A program made the translations under genes and the position numbers. Positions 33,537 to 47,600 of a stretch of DNA of 64,000 nt are shown in pieces (position 1 is the first letter of the stretch; each line of letters begins with the position of its first letter). A model generated the notes under the pieces. The model saw nothing but the letters and a program-made list of their open reading frames with translations. It was not told the origin of the DNA and did not search any database. Origin of the DNA: Symsagittifera roscoffensis (taxonomy: Eukaryota > Xenacoelomorpha > Acoela > Convolutidae). Location of the stretch: assembly GCF_963678635.1 (NCBI RefSeq), contig NC_087068.1:7223907-7287906 (forward strand), in the 5' to 3' direction.

Positions 33537-35615
33537 CTAACAGGTCATCTGCTGGAGGTATAAAGCTGGGAAGTATCCTTCTGACTCGACGTTCAGATCC
33601 CTGACAAGCCACCATTCAGTGTTACCTGACAAGTCACTCTTCTGCAAGACCTCGACTACCATTCCCTCTCTCAGAGAGATCTCGTTTTGGGTACTCGCGT
33701 CGTGGCTCCACAACACCTGCCATTTCTCACCCCTCAAACTCCCATTTCGATTACTGTAGATGTGATCCGCACCGCCTCCCTGTGAATTGTCCTGAGGAGT
33801 ATGACTGCCTCGCATACCAAACAGGGAAGAGGAGGAATATGAAGATGAAATTGCGTGTCTGTGAGAATTTGATGCATTGGCCATCGACGACAGAGGCGAT
33901 CCTCCGAAGCCAGAATCCAGTGAAAGATCGGAGAACTTACAGGTCGCCGATCCAGTGCTAAACTGATTGTTGTTACCAACAGATCCATTGAATGCTATAG
34001 TCTGCTGATTTCTTTGTGTTTGTTGCTGCGCAGTTCCTGCATTGGAACTACTTGGCATAGCTGACCCAGTCAAGGCAGGTGTGTTATAATTATACCCAAC
34101 CAATTCCACGGCGTTGACTGAAGAATTATCGCTCAAAGGGTCAAACAGTTTCAGAGTGGTGTCTTCGTTGTTTCGACTAGAGGACTGTAACCCAATTATT
34201 GATCTTCGCGAGGACGACGAAATACCAGGCGCATTTATTGATATGGCTTGATTACTTTGTGTATGTTTAACCGGTGAATTTAGAATTGTGCTACTAGAAT
34301 AGGTTGTCGAAAGCGCAGCTCTAGAGCGATTATTCGTTTGCGAAGCAGGCGAAGGAATCATTCCATTCGTATTTGACACATTCGTATGCTTGTACACAGG
34401 TGCAAGCATACCGAGATCTGCTTCGTCTCGACCGGAGGAGACCGTGCGACCCAGGGGTTCATGCTTGGCTGGTGACTGATCTTCTTCCCAACTGGATTCG
34501 AACATTGACTTTGGTCTCATTCTCCCGGGTTGTTTCGGTTCTGAACTCCTGGCACTGACATTTCTCTTTTGCCGCATCACAACCGGGTCGTGCTCGTCAA
34601 TAGGACTAGTCGGGAAGATTGGCGATAGGAAAACTGCCTCGACTAACCCTTTGTCTCCACCCTTGTCAACCATCCAGATCTTATCACTTCCGCTTGGATC
34701 TTTCCTCTGAATAACTCCAACTAAGTCTCCCGATTCCAAATTTACATGTACTGGCTTGTTGCTCCTGTATATACTCTTACACGTGTAGAGATCTATATGT
34801 TGAAACATCTCTCGAAGTCTTTCTTTGTCCGCTTCTGTTTGTTTCCCATCCGAGCTCTTCAGAGTAGCAGTCTTCGACGACTTCTTCATCGATGCTCCAT
34901 TTGTTCCTTTACGATTCCTTCCTTTGTCTTGTGCCACTTCAATAGGCAGTGTTGAAGCTGAAAAAGCAGCTGGAATGAAAGCAACTCTGGCCGCCATTTG
35001 AGAAGCGACTTCAACGTGTCTTCTTTCAAACTCTTGTCTTATATCTTCATGAGTTTCGCCTCGAACCTGTTTTACATGTTGTGCAGCGTATGTGTGGTAC
35101 TTCTGAAAAACTTCATTTAGAAAGTTTTTTCTCATTCTTAGGAACAAAATTGAGAGATCTGAGATGCTGTTTTGGAGGACTGAATTAAACTGGGGTAAAT
35201 CTTGTTTCAGCTGTTCATTTAATGCCGTGTAATTGCCTTTGGCCGTTACAAGATTCTCATCCGTAGAATTCTCTATTGAGCTATTATCTGCCGCGTGTAA
35301 AGACAAAAGCCTTTCGTAGTCCAGAAGTTTGTCGTCTCTTTTCTTCAAAAGATTATTAGGACCACTGAAAAGACTAGCTAGTCTTCCCACCCTTCTTTCG
35401 ACACTTTTTTCCACACCCTTTACATGTTTGCCACTTAAGTCTTTAACACTGTCGCATAATGTGACGTATGCTTTATACATTTCTCTTCCATCGTCAGCTC
35501 CCCCTCTTTTGCCATTCGTGGTGGAGTGTCTCAGTAAATCGACAGCTTCGTGAGCCATTGAGAGCACATGTGTAGCGAACGTTGCAGTGGTCCGACTGTA
35601 CGCGCCTAGTGATCC
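33537..35615 (-). CDS. DNMBP: DNMBP exon 6 (BAR, two SH3s, stop)
   Basis: The acceptor is gtgttttag|GGA, phase 0. It encodes most of the BAR domain, a Lys-rich hinge, SH3 domains at about residues 917-979 and 1274-1336, and a long disordered Ser/Asn-rich stretch between them. Both SH3s keep the conserved Trp-rich strand (DKIWMVD, TEWWLV). It ends TGC then stop. A MITE begins 23 bp upstream of this exon. Confidence 0.93.
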   Translation of the reverse strand, partial: GSLGAYSRTTATFATHVLSMAHEAVDLLRHSTTNGKRGGADDGREMYKAYVTLCDSVKDLSGKHVKGVEKSVERRVGRLASLFSGPNNLLKKRDDKLLDYERLLSLHAADNSSIENSTDENLVTAKGNYTALNEQLKQDLPQFNSVLQNSISDLSILFLRMRKNFLNEVFQKYHTYAAQHVKQVRGETHEDIRQEFERRHVEVASQMAARVAFIPAAFSASTLPIEVAQDKGRNRKGTNGASMKKSSKTATLKSSDGKQTEADKERLREMFQHIDLYTCKSIYRSNKPVHVNLESGDLVGVIQRKDPSGSDKIWMVDKGGDKGLVEAVFLSPIFPTSPIDEHDPVVMRQKRNVSARSSEPKQPGRMRPKSMFESSWEEDQSPAKHEPLGRTVSSGRDEADLGMLAPVYKHTNVSNTNGMIPSPASQTNNRSRAALSTTYSSSTILNSPVKHTQSNQAISINAPGISSSSRRSIIGLQSSSRNNEDTTLKLFDPLSDNSSVNAVELVGYNYNTPALTGSAMPSSSNAGTAQQQTQRNQQTIAFNGSVGNNNQFSTGSATCKFSDLSLDSGFGGSPLSSMANASNSHRHAISSSYSSSSLFGMRGSHTPQDNSQGGGADHIYSNRNGSLRGEKWQVLWSHDASTQNEISLREGMVVEVLQKSDLSGNTEWWLVRDLNVESEGYFPALYLQQMTC

Positions 35616-38600
35616 CTAAAACACATGAATATAATTTCCAGGGGCGATGGGATGGGGGGAAGCTTCCCTCCTTAGGGATTCGAACCCTGCCGACCCAAAA
35701 TATCCCCCCTTTATACTATTACACTAAATTTTTTTCTATATTTGAGGGTGGAGCGCGCGCCGAAAAAAACGCAATTTGTTGGTCATAATTTCCAAAAAGT
35801 GCCTAAAAACGCCTTTTTTGGCCTGTTTATCTTTCAAAATTTTGCTTGCGGCGCAGAAAATTTGGCCAAAACAGATTTTTCAGAGCTCTGGGAGAGCTCG
35901 AAAAATAAATTTGTTCGATCTAAAAAAAGGTCGACAAAAATTACGAAAATTTTTTCAAAAATCCGCCCCACTCGAGAAAATCCTAGATCCGTCGCTGACA
36001 ATTTCATTAGGTTAAAAATGCGGCTTAGAGAGATGTAACTAAGTTCAAGTTTGAAACCAAATTTGTTTTGTTGAAAGATATATTTTGATCTTGATTGCTT
36101 TTTTGATACTCAATGTTGTTGTTTTCGATAGCCTCGAGGGGGTGCTTCCGACATGCTCAAACTGAGTCCTACAAACATTGCTACTTAGTTCTGCTGACGC
36201 CACAAGTCTATTAGGATTAAAGTAAGGTGTTCTCAAAGTACAGTAAAGGCAGTTTGGAGGAACGCTTGGGTCTATTTTGTTCACTATAAAACGACCTTAG
36301 TTAAGAAAGAAATCTTCTGGTGCAGCGCAGAAAGGATTCTTCAGAGCGGAAGACATCTGGATTTGAGTGTAAGTACTTTCGGACGGAGTGCATCTGCGAT
36401 CGCCTTCGTCACTTTTAGCGAGCAATTGTTTAAAATCGATTTGAAATTTTGGGAAGCGAAAAACCTTAGTTCGTTAAAATTATTCAAAGTCGTAAAAGAT
36501 ACATTTGGTATGTTGAGGAGCAAACTCGTTTTGAGTTCAAATTGCGAGAAGAACAGTTGATGATGGTGGGCAAATTGTAAATGTTCTGAAGCACTAATGT
36601 TAATGTAACCCGTTATAGCCGCATAATTTTGTTCAAAGACGTAAAACTTGCGGCATTGGGTTATGCTGGGCATGTGTTTTCTAAACATGAAGTGAAATAA
36701 GCCTTAAAGGTGACAAGCATTGTCTCTTTGCTTGATCTCAATTTGCCCTAGATAAGGCCTACAAGAGCCAGCCTATTATGATGTTCGCTTACAATTCCCT
36801 CGAAGTTGAAGGATGGGTCGAAGAAGACACCGAGTTTTGGGGTGTATGTTAATGATCGGCTTGGTGTAGGCTTTTGGTTTGAGCTTGTCGAGTTGAAGTT
36901 TCAACGACTGGACTTAAAATTTAGATTGGGCGAAAAAATTGTCACAATTTAAGGTCTTAATTATGTTTCAGGAAAGGTACGACTTCGAATTCTGTGAAAC
37001 TTAGGGGATAATGTGTAAATAGTGTTTGAAAATGTTTCATAAGATATTAATCGCTTAAGGAGCTATGTTGCAGATGGTCCGTGCAGACACTATCTGGTTA
37101 TCAGGTTTTTAACGGTCCCATTTTTATTACATCTCTCGACTTCGAGTGGCAAAAATCTCTTGGAGTCAGTTAAGCAAAGTTTGAGAGCTTTTCTCAGTTA
37201 TGCAATGTACACTAAACGCATTTGCAAAGCTTTTCGTCTTTTAATCACTCAAACTGATTGAATGGGTTCCTATCACAACTTTGAAACATTTAACGATCGA
37301 ACGATGAATGGGTTCCTATCACAACTTTGAAACATTTAACGATCGAACGACTTTCTAGTTTGGCGGTGATCAATTTGTGCGCTGAAGAATCTTCAAATTA
37401 ACTTTTCCAGGCCAACTTTTCCTTTTCGAAACTTAAAGTGTTTGTCACGCAAAATTACATCAAAATGAGGGAAATGCCAATAACATGCCAGCTGATGATG
37501 ATGAAAAGCTATCATAGAGCCGAGTTTGGTGGTGATCAGTTATTGCGCTGAAGGACGATTCACAATTTTCGGCACCTAGGTAAGCGCTGCGTTGGTTGTC
37601 TGGTATTAATTAGAACACCAAAATGGGGAATGCGCATTTCCATACCTATGTACAACACTATTCTCTTCTGAGAGATGTGTTGAAATGGTTGCTTTATAGC
37701 CCTTGGGACAGCTCCTGAGATTCGGATTGTTTGCCTTTACATTAACACTTTGCGCCTCATTTCACGTTCCTTGTAGAGAAAATAGAATTGAGAATTGCAT
37801 TAAAAACACCCTTTTGCGGTCAGTCCTTTCTAATTATGGCTGAGTTAGGCTCTTAACCAGGGAGCGAGGTTTTTCAAATTCAAATTGGTTTCTTGAAAAA
37901 TTGCAAGGTGAATATTGTACTTGCGCAGGAAAGCTGCTTTTTCAGGTGCGTTACCAGAAATGCCATTACAGTTCATCTGCAGTATATTCAGAGACTAAGT
38001 TGATTGTGAGAGGTAATCTCCTTGGTTACTAGGTGGGTTTCGTAGACAGTTGAACTATATCGGTTTTTGAAATCAGAAGGTGTTTGAGTACTGGGGAAGT
38101 GTAGTTGGAAAAGAGATTAAGTTAGTTAGAATATGATTGCATAATGTGTGCTATTGGGGGCATTTGCTACGTGGAGGGCCCTAATACAGTTTGCACAGCA
38201 AGTGGGTCAAAAAAAGCATTGCTTTAACTAGGTTAGACCACTAGCTTCACAAACGTGGCACCAGACGCTTGCGTGGCAATGAAGTGTTTTAAGAATAAAC
38301 GGGGAGCAAGTTTGAGGACTAGTGAAGCTCCGTAATCAAAAACTTAGTCCGAGCTTGCTTTTCGCGCTCCCCATTTTGGGGAGTGTATGTAACTGCCATT
38401 TGCGACTGGCTGTTTGCACAACACGTCGGGTCCACCACTGGAAGGCGACATTTCTGCAGTCTTTGATATCCAATGATACATGAGTTACCTATCCTATATC
38501 CGCCCTTGTACATCACCCACATTAGTTTCAGAACTAATAATATGCAATAGGCTTCCATGAGAACTGACCTGTAGCTGTTGCAGCTGTTTCTCCACCGTGC

Positions 38601-41600
38601 GCAGTTGAGTCCTCTCTAATTCCAGCTGTTGGTCGTGGACCAGATTGACGGAGGAGGAGGCTATTCTTCTGGTCACACTCTGGGCCAGTCGATGTCTCTT
38701 CTTCGACAGACTACTCACACTGATCTTCGACACCATGTTGCGAAGACTACTCGGCTCCACCACCTGAAGTAAACAGACAAGAATAGCAAAAAGTTGGAAC
38801 AGTATAAAATTACTAAAAAGAGCAAATGACCTACTTTAGAAAATTTTTGCATGCAAAAGCGATGCTTTCGTGCAGATAGTGTGCTCTCAAGGTCGCCTGA
38901 ACATTCAAAAATCTGCATGCAAAAATTGCTCAAAATTGGCAGATTATTCTTTTTAATTAGTTGTACCTGCTCAACTTTTTTGCACCTTATTTACAGCTAA
39001 ATTATTGGGCGATATTCATTTCAGTCAACCAATGTGAACGAAGTTAAATAACCTAAAACTGCAAATTCGGACACTGAAAACCTATTTCCATTCATTGCGG
39101 CACTTAATGGTGGGTGTAAAAAAAACTAACTTTGCTAGATTGATCGAGACCACAGATATTGCCAATAATTACGCACTAACTATACAGTGCTGATTTAAAC
39201 TATCCGGACGAAACGCATAACTTGAAATTTAAAATGCGTTTTTGTCAAAATGGGCTGAAATTAAGTGAAAAAAGATGGAGACAACTTGCTTAAAATTTTA
39301 GCAAAACTCAGTAGTTCAATTTGTTTTGCAAAACAGACTCAATTTTTTACTCCAAAAACGGATCATTTTTGACTTTATAGTCAAGAATTACTCTTAAGCT
39401 ACTGGTCAATTTTAGAAAAAAAACTATATCAAACTCAAATTTGGGAGGTTAGTTTGAAAAATAACTTCAAAAAACGGGCCAGAAGTCAAAATTTTCTTTT
39501 TTCCCTGGGCCTTAATTTTCTGTGTTAAAAAAAGAAAATGGGTGTGATCGCGTATGCAAAGAAGCTTCCCGACTTTTTCGACGGCGATAAATTTTTGTGC
39601 AGAAAATTTTTGTGAGTGGCCTCTGATGCATGGAAGCTTACTACTATCCGTTATATCCATTGAATACACAGCTTCAGATTTGGGAGGTTAGTTTTCAAAA
39701 AAGATTCAAAAAACTGTCAACAAATCAAAAATTTGACTATTCTGAGGGACATAACTTTAAATGTAAAAACTGTTCGTATCCGCTTATGCAGGGGATCTTT
39801 CAAATTCGTTCTATTCATTGGAAACAAAATCTTAGATTTGAGAGGGTAGTTTTTCAGAAAACGAACAAAAATCAAAATATAAGTCAAACAACAGAGTTTT
39901 TCGAAGGCTGTAAGCAAAGTAGTAGAGTAAAAGGAAACTAGGGGAGTATGCAGGCCGACAAGGGAGCAGGCGGTCTTTCCATTGACACCTTTTTTTGAAA
40001 ATCGGTAGAACACTATTTGAGACAAACTGAAATTTGCGCAAAACAGAAAATTTCCAAAGCGTCTACAAAAAATCTAAAGACCAATCCCATACATTTTCAT
40101 GATACCTGTTTTTATCAAACAAGAGTTCCTAGCAAACCTGCCAAGCAAGACTTGAACTCAAAATGAGCAACGGAAAAAAATTTAGGAAGCTGAAATCAAG
40201 TCGACATTTGAGCAGACACCAGTTGCACAAAAAAACGAGTTTATACTCTTAGGCAAAGCTTCAAACCACTTGCGATAGAAAAATGAATGAACGTGATTAA
40301 AATCAAAATAAAAAAAAGACTTAAAAATTAGAAAAAATTTTAAAAATCATTTTTTTCATAAGCCCAAGGTCTGAAACAAATTTACCTACACCATTAAAAA
40401 CTTTCTAAGGAGCTTTCAAAATGATAGAAGATAGTCGAATTTTCAAAAAATCCTTTCTGCGGGAACTAAGCCGGCAAAAATAAGCAGACAGACAGACGAA
40501 AATCTGACTAAGCCAAACATTTTCAGCTTACAAAAAAAAACAAGTCCCGATTGGAATCGAACTACCAGGCTTTGACATCCAGCACTGGTGTTACAGCAAC
40601 TTAGAAAGCTGAAACTTAGAAAGAAACTTAGAAAAAAAAATTGGGCTACAGGAATTGAGCCGACGAAAACAAACAGACGGATGGTAGTCCAAAAAATTAC
40701 AAAAATTCAAGTTTGCAAAAAACAGACCCCAGCCGGATTTGAACCACAAACCCTTGCTGTTTCAAGCAGATATGTTACGTTTACGCCAGATGGTTGCTTG
40801 AATTCGAATTTATAACTAGCAGACAGGAAAAGGAAGCCATCAAATTTAAAAAACCTAGAAAAAACAACACAAAAAAATTCAATTCGAAATGTTGTCTGGA
40901 ATCAAATTTTATTTGCGGAAAAGACTTCAAAAAACACAATCCAAACAAAAAATTAAATAAAAAACTGAACCGACAAAAATTATTTGGAAAATTTCCCAGA
41001 GAACCGAAAATTTAACTGAACAACATGTTGTCATGAAAAACTTTGAACTAAGAATTCTATTCTAAAAATTTTAGCATTTTATTCAATGAGGAACAAAGCA
41101 TAAAACTTACGTTTCCTTTGAAGCGACCCCAAATTAGGTCCCTAAACCAATAAATTATAAGCCAAAATCATCAAACCGAATAAAATTTTTAAGCGAAAAA
41201 AATCAAAAACAGCAAAATATACGAAGTCACCACTAGTAAAATTACAAGGAGTATTTCAAATCACCGAAAGCACCTGTATTAAAAATTGCGAATTAAAATA
41301 TCACTTACATGATATGTCAACTAAGCAGACAAAATATCAGCAGACAAACAATGAGCCGACAGTTTTTGGAAAGAAATATTTCTAGCTTGAAAAAAAGTTA
41401 TCAGGCGTATTCGTCAAGTATAGGCTGAATGCTATAACAATTTTCGAAAGTGCTGGAGACACGTAAAAATTTGAATTCATGATGAACCAAGATACAATTG
41501 ATTCAAGTGATTCATGTTGTTAACCCGAAAAAAAGTATATATTCCGATTTGGTAACGCATGCTAATCGCAAGCGTAAAAAAACTACAAAGTTTCAAGTGC

Positions 41601-44600
41601 CCGGCGAAAATACAATAAAAATCAATTGGAACAACTATTGTACTTGCTTAGAACACAAGAGAGATCCGTGATATTGCAACTAAGTCGGACAAAACAAAAA
41701 TCCGACAAATCAATTTTTACCGGAAAAAAAAATTCAATTGCTGCATACATAATAAACAACAAAGTCCAACCGCGATTCGAGCACCGTACCTTAGACTGCA
41801 AAAGCGACGGCGCTACCTCTAGGCCAAGTGCGAAGAAACATGGAAGTTGGTCAGATTCAATATTAAAGCAAGTTGAAAATTTGTAAGAAAAATTGCTTTC
41901 GGATAAAAGTCTAGTTCCGGATTACAAGACACTTGATTTCACAAGTGTAAAAGTCAGCTGAGGGCATTGATATCTTTTACATGGTTTAAAACTTTTGGTA
42001 AAAACCTTTAATTAAGTGGAAATTTGCCGAAACAAAAAAACAAGACTGACAACAAATAATCCGTCAATATCATCAAAAATTCCGTCAATTTCTTGGAAAA
42101 ATTTTTATAGACTGCATAGCGACTGTTTTAGTGCTTGTCCATAGAACTGAACACAGAAATTGCGAACAAAACTGTGCAACTTTGGTTTACAAAAACCTAT
42201 GCTGTTGTATATACAAGAAATTGCTAGCGTTAACAGAAGATCCCGTACAACTTGTGATCTTCAGGTTTTTAACTCGATCAAGCTGAATGATTATTACAGA
42301 AGCGAAACTGAACATTGTTAAAACGAGCACCAAGGAGCAAATTGAATCTCTACAAATACGTTATTTCTTTTGGTCAAAAGAAAAAATTCGCATAGACAAC
42401 AGGGAGTTTGACTGATTTTCTTGAACTTTTATCATCAACTTTAATGTGTTAAAACTAGCCTGACTTGAGATCAATGGTTTATAAAAAAAAGCTTAAGCCT
42501 CATGAGCATTTTTAAAGTCACAGCACCAAATATGCATGAAAAATTTATGACAAGCTTTAAGCAGAAATTAAATAAACGCTCTCCTTGAAACTACAGAAAC
42601 AACACCATCAGACATTTGGAAAATTTCATAGTCAGAAAATTTCAAGTAATGGTGAAAAAAAAGTCAAGAAAATGAAAAAGCAGTCATCTCAAATTTCCTA
42701 AAGCTACTTCACCTTGAAAAATTTCAAATTTAACGACATTTATTTCGATAAAATACAGTTGTGTCCATTTAAAACTACCTCTCGTTTTCTCGCTTAATTT
42801 CCACTTTTGTAATTGAAAAGCATAACTAGCCTTCTATTTATCAAATGCATTTAAAAACTGCAGTCGAATTGTGTTATTATGAAGATATTATGTTCAAAAG
42901 TTATATCATAGTAATATTGCATCAGTTATTCAGTTGTTTAACTAACAAACGTACCAAAATACTGAATCACAGTCCAAAAAATAAATTATTGCAAATAAAA
43001 ATATAAGGCGGTAAAACGCTGACGAATCAACCCAAATTTGTCGAAACGATGAGTTTTCAGCATTCATGATGCCCAGCTCGATTTATTTTTGGATCAATCG
43101 ATAAGACAGCGATTTGGAAAACTTTGATGGACAGGGAAACATTAATGGAATTCACACAAACCATGCCACCACCAATTAATCATGCTACACCAAAACCAAG
43201 TCCAATCACTGATCCTACCTTCTAAAATAAGACAAAAACATTTAGTAGTGCACGTAAAATGGATAAGATTTTTAACCTAAAACTATCACCTAATTTTAAA
43301 CTATAATACCTTACATCAAGATCTAGAAACAAATCAGTTTTTGTTGCTACTAGCAAGACGTTTTAATTTAAAAAGCTTCAAAAAGTTAGTTCATTTGGAT
43401 TCAAAAAATAACACTTGTCTAGTTACATTTTCATCGCAATCGAGATATCTTACCTTATATCTCTCAATAACTTCCTTGGCCCGCTTGTTCTGATTGATCA
43501 CACCCACCGCCTGCTGCAACCTCTCAACTGCCATGCCCAAATCCCCCTTATCGGGGTGAGTAGTGGGGGTGTGTTTGTTCAACTCGGCCAACATCAGAGG
43601 GTACTTGGTGACTCTCTGCACTGGCTGCAGTAGAACTGACTGGACATTCATGGCTCTACTTCCCTTCTGGTTCATTTCTCTGATTCCCTTCTTGAAAAAC
43701 CTAAACAAAATTGAAGAATGGCCGAAATGTATGATACGGAAAACATTAATTAATGAAGTATTTGAGGGCGGCGTTTGACGCTTGCCAACAATCAAATTGT
43801 TGCTTTTTCTGTTGTTCAACGTTCTTGTGCGCGCTCTTTATTTTTCGAGACATAAAAATAAAAATTCTTGTACGAAAAGCTCTTTAAGAATTTTAGAGGC
43901 AAACTCTTGTAAGTATAAAAAAGTATATCAAAAACATAATTCAGAGGCATAAATATTTAAAATTTCAAGTAACATGTATTAGACTATGTATAAAATGTAG
44001 CAGATTATTTTGGACCTCAATTCTTTTTGATACGAGGCACACCACTTCGAGTAGTGATAGATGAAGAAAGAAAATACTGACTTTTGGATGTCTTTATTAA
44101 GACAGTACTGCTCCACTGTGTTCGGTACATGTTCAAACGCAGAACAGTACTCCCCGTACACTTTGATCAGGTCCTCACTTCTGTTCAGAAACATTCTGCC
44201 GAAACAGCACTCGTCTTGTGCCGCTCCTCCTGCGCCGTCTGATGAACCCAACAGTCGCTGTCTCTCTAATTCAGCTGTTAGGGCCTTGGAAAAGCTGTGG
44301 ACCTATTTAAAAATAAATCAACCTTTTAAATGTAGCTCAATTAAACAGGTTTCTTTGCGAGCAACAAACTTAAAAGACACTCTCCATACACGATCGTAAA
44401 CGTAAAACACGGGCAAAGTTTGTCCTATGATTAACCCCTGAAGTCTTGATTATTCTGATTTTTTAAAACCGTATTTACTGCTATAAACATACACGCACGG
44501 TGGGTAAAGTTTTCATGATTGGCTAAAATAAATAGTGAAAAAAATATAGGGAAATTGTTTTCAAAAAACAACGAGTCAACTTTCTTAAGCAAAGGCGAAG

Positions 44601-47600
44601 CGGAGCGATGTGACAACGCTGCCTGATGATAACGATCAAATGGTCTAAAATTCCGGATGGGGTCAGTTGGGCAGACAATTAGCACTAGTACTGCCTTCGA
44701 CAATTCGTAGAATAAAAAATCACGTGCCTGTGCAATATTTCCACATATGCTTCTGTAGTCCACCTTCAAAGCAGTCCAGTGATAATCCGAGGGAGCGAAG
44801 ACTTCCAAGAACAACTCCACATCTCTGCAAAAAGACTTCTCTGTCCCGACCAGCTCCTCAATTGCACTTTCCCTTTTAGAGCAACCTTTACCCTTTCCCA
44901 ACTGTCTCACATCTGAGTGGGAGGCACTCTTGTTCAAACTGCCGCCCGAACCACCAAAGATACCCGAACTCCGCTTACTAACACTGTTGTCTTTCTTTTC
45001 TAGCATATCGTCATCCCATGCAGATAAAAAGTCAGTATTGATTCCCCCACTTGACTCGTCACTAGGCGGAAAGTATTGCGACACAGCTCTTCTCATACCT
45101 AACCCTCCAGATCCGAAATTTGAATTTGACGTTGTTGCAGAGTTGGATGAAAATGTATCTCCAAACGAGCTAGTCGCTGAATAATTATTGGGCTGAAACG
45201 CTTTCATAGGAGCTGCGGATGACTTAGTCACGTTGTGATTTTGAGGACTTGAAGCACTGTTTGATTGCGTTGATGATGCTGATGTATGTATATTGTTTGT
45301 AGAGTGTTCGGTTTGAATAAAAGAAGCACTTGGAGGCAGTTCATTGTTCAGTCCAAAACTGTCGATTCCTGAGGAGCTTTTTGCATGTGTTTGATTAGAC
45401 TGTTGATATTTCGTTGAGTTCATAGACGTGGTGGTTCCAAAACCATTCGAAAACAAGCCGGTGGCTGGATCTCGACTTTCTTCAGTTTCTACGACGATTG
45501 CAGAAAGGAAGTTCCTCGGAACATTGCCTCTTAGTCCCCGTTGGTTCTCTATGCAAACCCAGTTTTCGTCTATGATTTCTGCCAAGAAAAGGGTCTCACC
45601 TGGATATACTGATAGGTCCTCTGCACATTCTGCGTTGAACACGTACTGACCTGTTGCTTTGCATTGTCCTTTTCTCCTCACAAATGAGGCAGGAAACATG
45701 CCCTGATGAAGGAAAAGACAGAGATAATTTTCAGGTTAATTATTTCTTTTTAAAATCTCAATTGAAACATCGAACAAACTACAAAAAAAACAGAGGGAAC
45801 GAGATTTATCTCATTTTACTTTAAAAACATGAATATATGTTAACAGTTTAGATATTACTGCTACGTTTTCTAGCGTTATATCATCTAATTCAATCGCCTT
45901 CAAAAGAAACCAAAATAACAAAAAAAAATTAAACAAAAAGTAATAATTTTTCCAATTTTCAAATTCTTTCACACAATTGAATTTTCTTGATGCATTCAAG
46001 GATTAATCTGATTTGATTTTGATTGGTTTATCAGGAATATCTAAAAAGTCGAACTAAATCTAATAGTCTTAATTTGATAAATGATATCTTTGATTGTAAA
46101 TGAACGTAGTGAAGACACTTATATAGGTGGTGATGGTTTTTTGGTCGTGATGGTTTTATCAGGTAAAATCAAATAAATTCCTCAAATTTGATTTTTTCGC
46201 GGTCGGACGTTTCGTTTTTTAGTTCAGTCCAATTCTTATGTCAAAAGAAGGCAAACTCCACTATCGAACAGAAAAAGTGTAAAGATCTCGAAAAATGTTG
46301 ACATCTATTTTCGAAAGAAGACTTTTCTTCGGATTTTCCAGCGACAAAAAAATTTAGCTATTAATTCAGTAGGGGTTCATTTTTTCCAAAAAAGTATCTA
46401 TCTTAGTTGGTTTTTGAAATTCGAACACTTTTCAAGGCAACATTTCCCTTTCCCTTAATTTCGAAATTCTTTTGAGGTTTTCGAATTTCGTGCAACCGGT
46501 TTCTTTTTTAGTCAGTTTTTTTAAATGGTCATAACAGGATATTTTAAAACTTTTTAAAAATTGTGATAGTTACAAAAAATTAAAGTTTTTCTTAAAAGTT
46601 ATGGTCAGATCATTCTGCGCGTCTTGCACAGCAAGTTGCTCTGATTTTTCTGTGAGAAAAATTTGTTTAAGAGTCACTGAACATATGGAAAAATCTTATA
46701 TAGCTCTTGCTGAATTTTTTAGGATACCCTCAAGATGCTCCAATAACTATAAATGTGCATTCACACATCAATTATTTCATGAATGCTCTTAGGTTTGTAT
46801 TACTTTTTTTGAGTTCAATTCAAAATCATCTGTAAAAGTATGGTAAATTGTGCTCTCCCAGAAAAGCAAATCAACGTGAACGTGAAATTCTAAAAAAGTT
46901 AATTTGAAAACTGTTAGATATTTTTCAGTTTGAAATTCGGAAGGTTAATTTTATTAATAAAAATGACAAACAAACTGTTCTAGCAGTTCAACGAGCTTTA
47001 AGGCAATTCATTTTTTCGGATTTTTTTAATAAGCCTGTTTATTTCTGACTCTTTTCCAACTGTCTGTTGGTCGTGTTTTTGAAGGAAATTTGAGTTCTCT
47101 TTGATTTTTTGCAGATATTAGAGCAACGCTGAAAAAAATCAACCTTGAAAATGCAGTAAGAAACAATTTGAAGATCAGTTTCTATTAAAAATATCAAATT
47201 CAGTCAATATCAGACCAGTTTCTAACGATCCATAATTTTTCCTGACACAGGAAAATCTGAGTTAAAAAAAAAGATCCGAAAACAAAAAAAACTAATCAGT
47301 CAAAATTAACTTTGTTTGTCAACGCTTCAAATTTAGAGGAAGAAGTAGAAGAAATATTCGGGACTTCCAGTATCAGAAATAATTAGTTACGCACACATGG
47401 TGCTCTGACTGATTTATCATTATTACCCAAAATTCAACGCATGCTACAATTCAACACGCCAAGACAACAATGAAAAATTAACAACGGAAGAAAATTTACC
47501 GAGCTGAAAAAATCAAAACATGTACCCTCATGCAAAAAAACTGTACTAGCTCGTCAAATGAAGAAAACGAGTCCACTAAGCCGATGTAAAGAATGCGAAA

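Larger units (their letters stand above)
40124..43453. other. remainder of DNMBP intron 4
   Basis: AT-rich with three tRNA-like fragments near 40541-40600, 40731-40800 and 41763-41835. A minus-strand stretch around 43020-43220 after 'ttttag' can be read as a hydrophobic, Gly-rich peptide with one stop. This is too weak to call an exon. Confidence 0.4.

Noticed and set aside
41763-41835. Functional tRNA-Ala (TGC)
   Set aside because: The A- and B-boxes are good but the acceptor and anticodon stems do not pair, so it is treated as SINE-like.
43020-43220. Possible hydrophobic exon on the minus strand inside DNMBP intron 4
   Set aside because: It contains an in-frame stop and would break the phase-0 link between exons 4 and 5.
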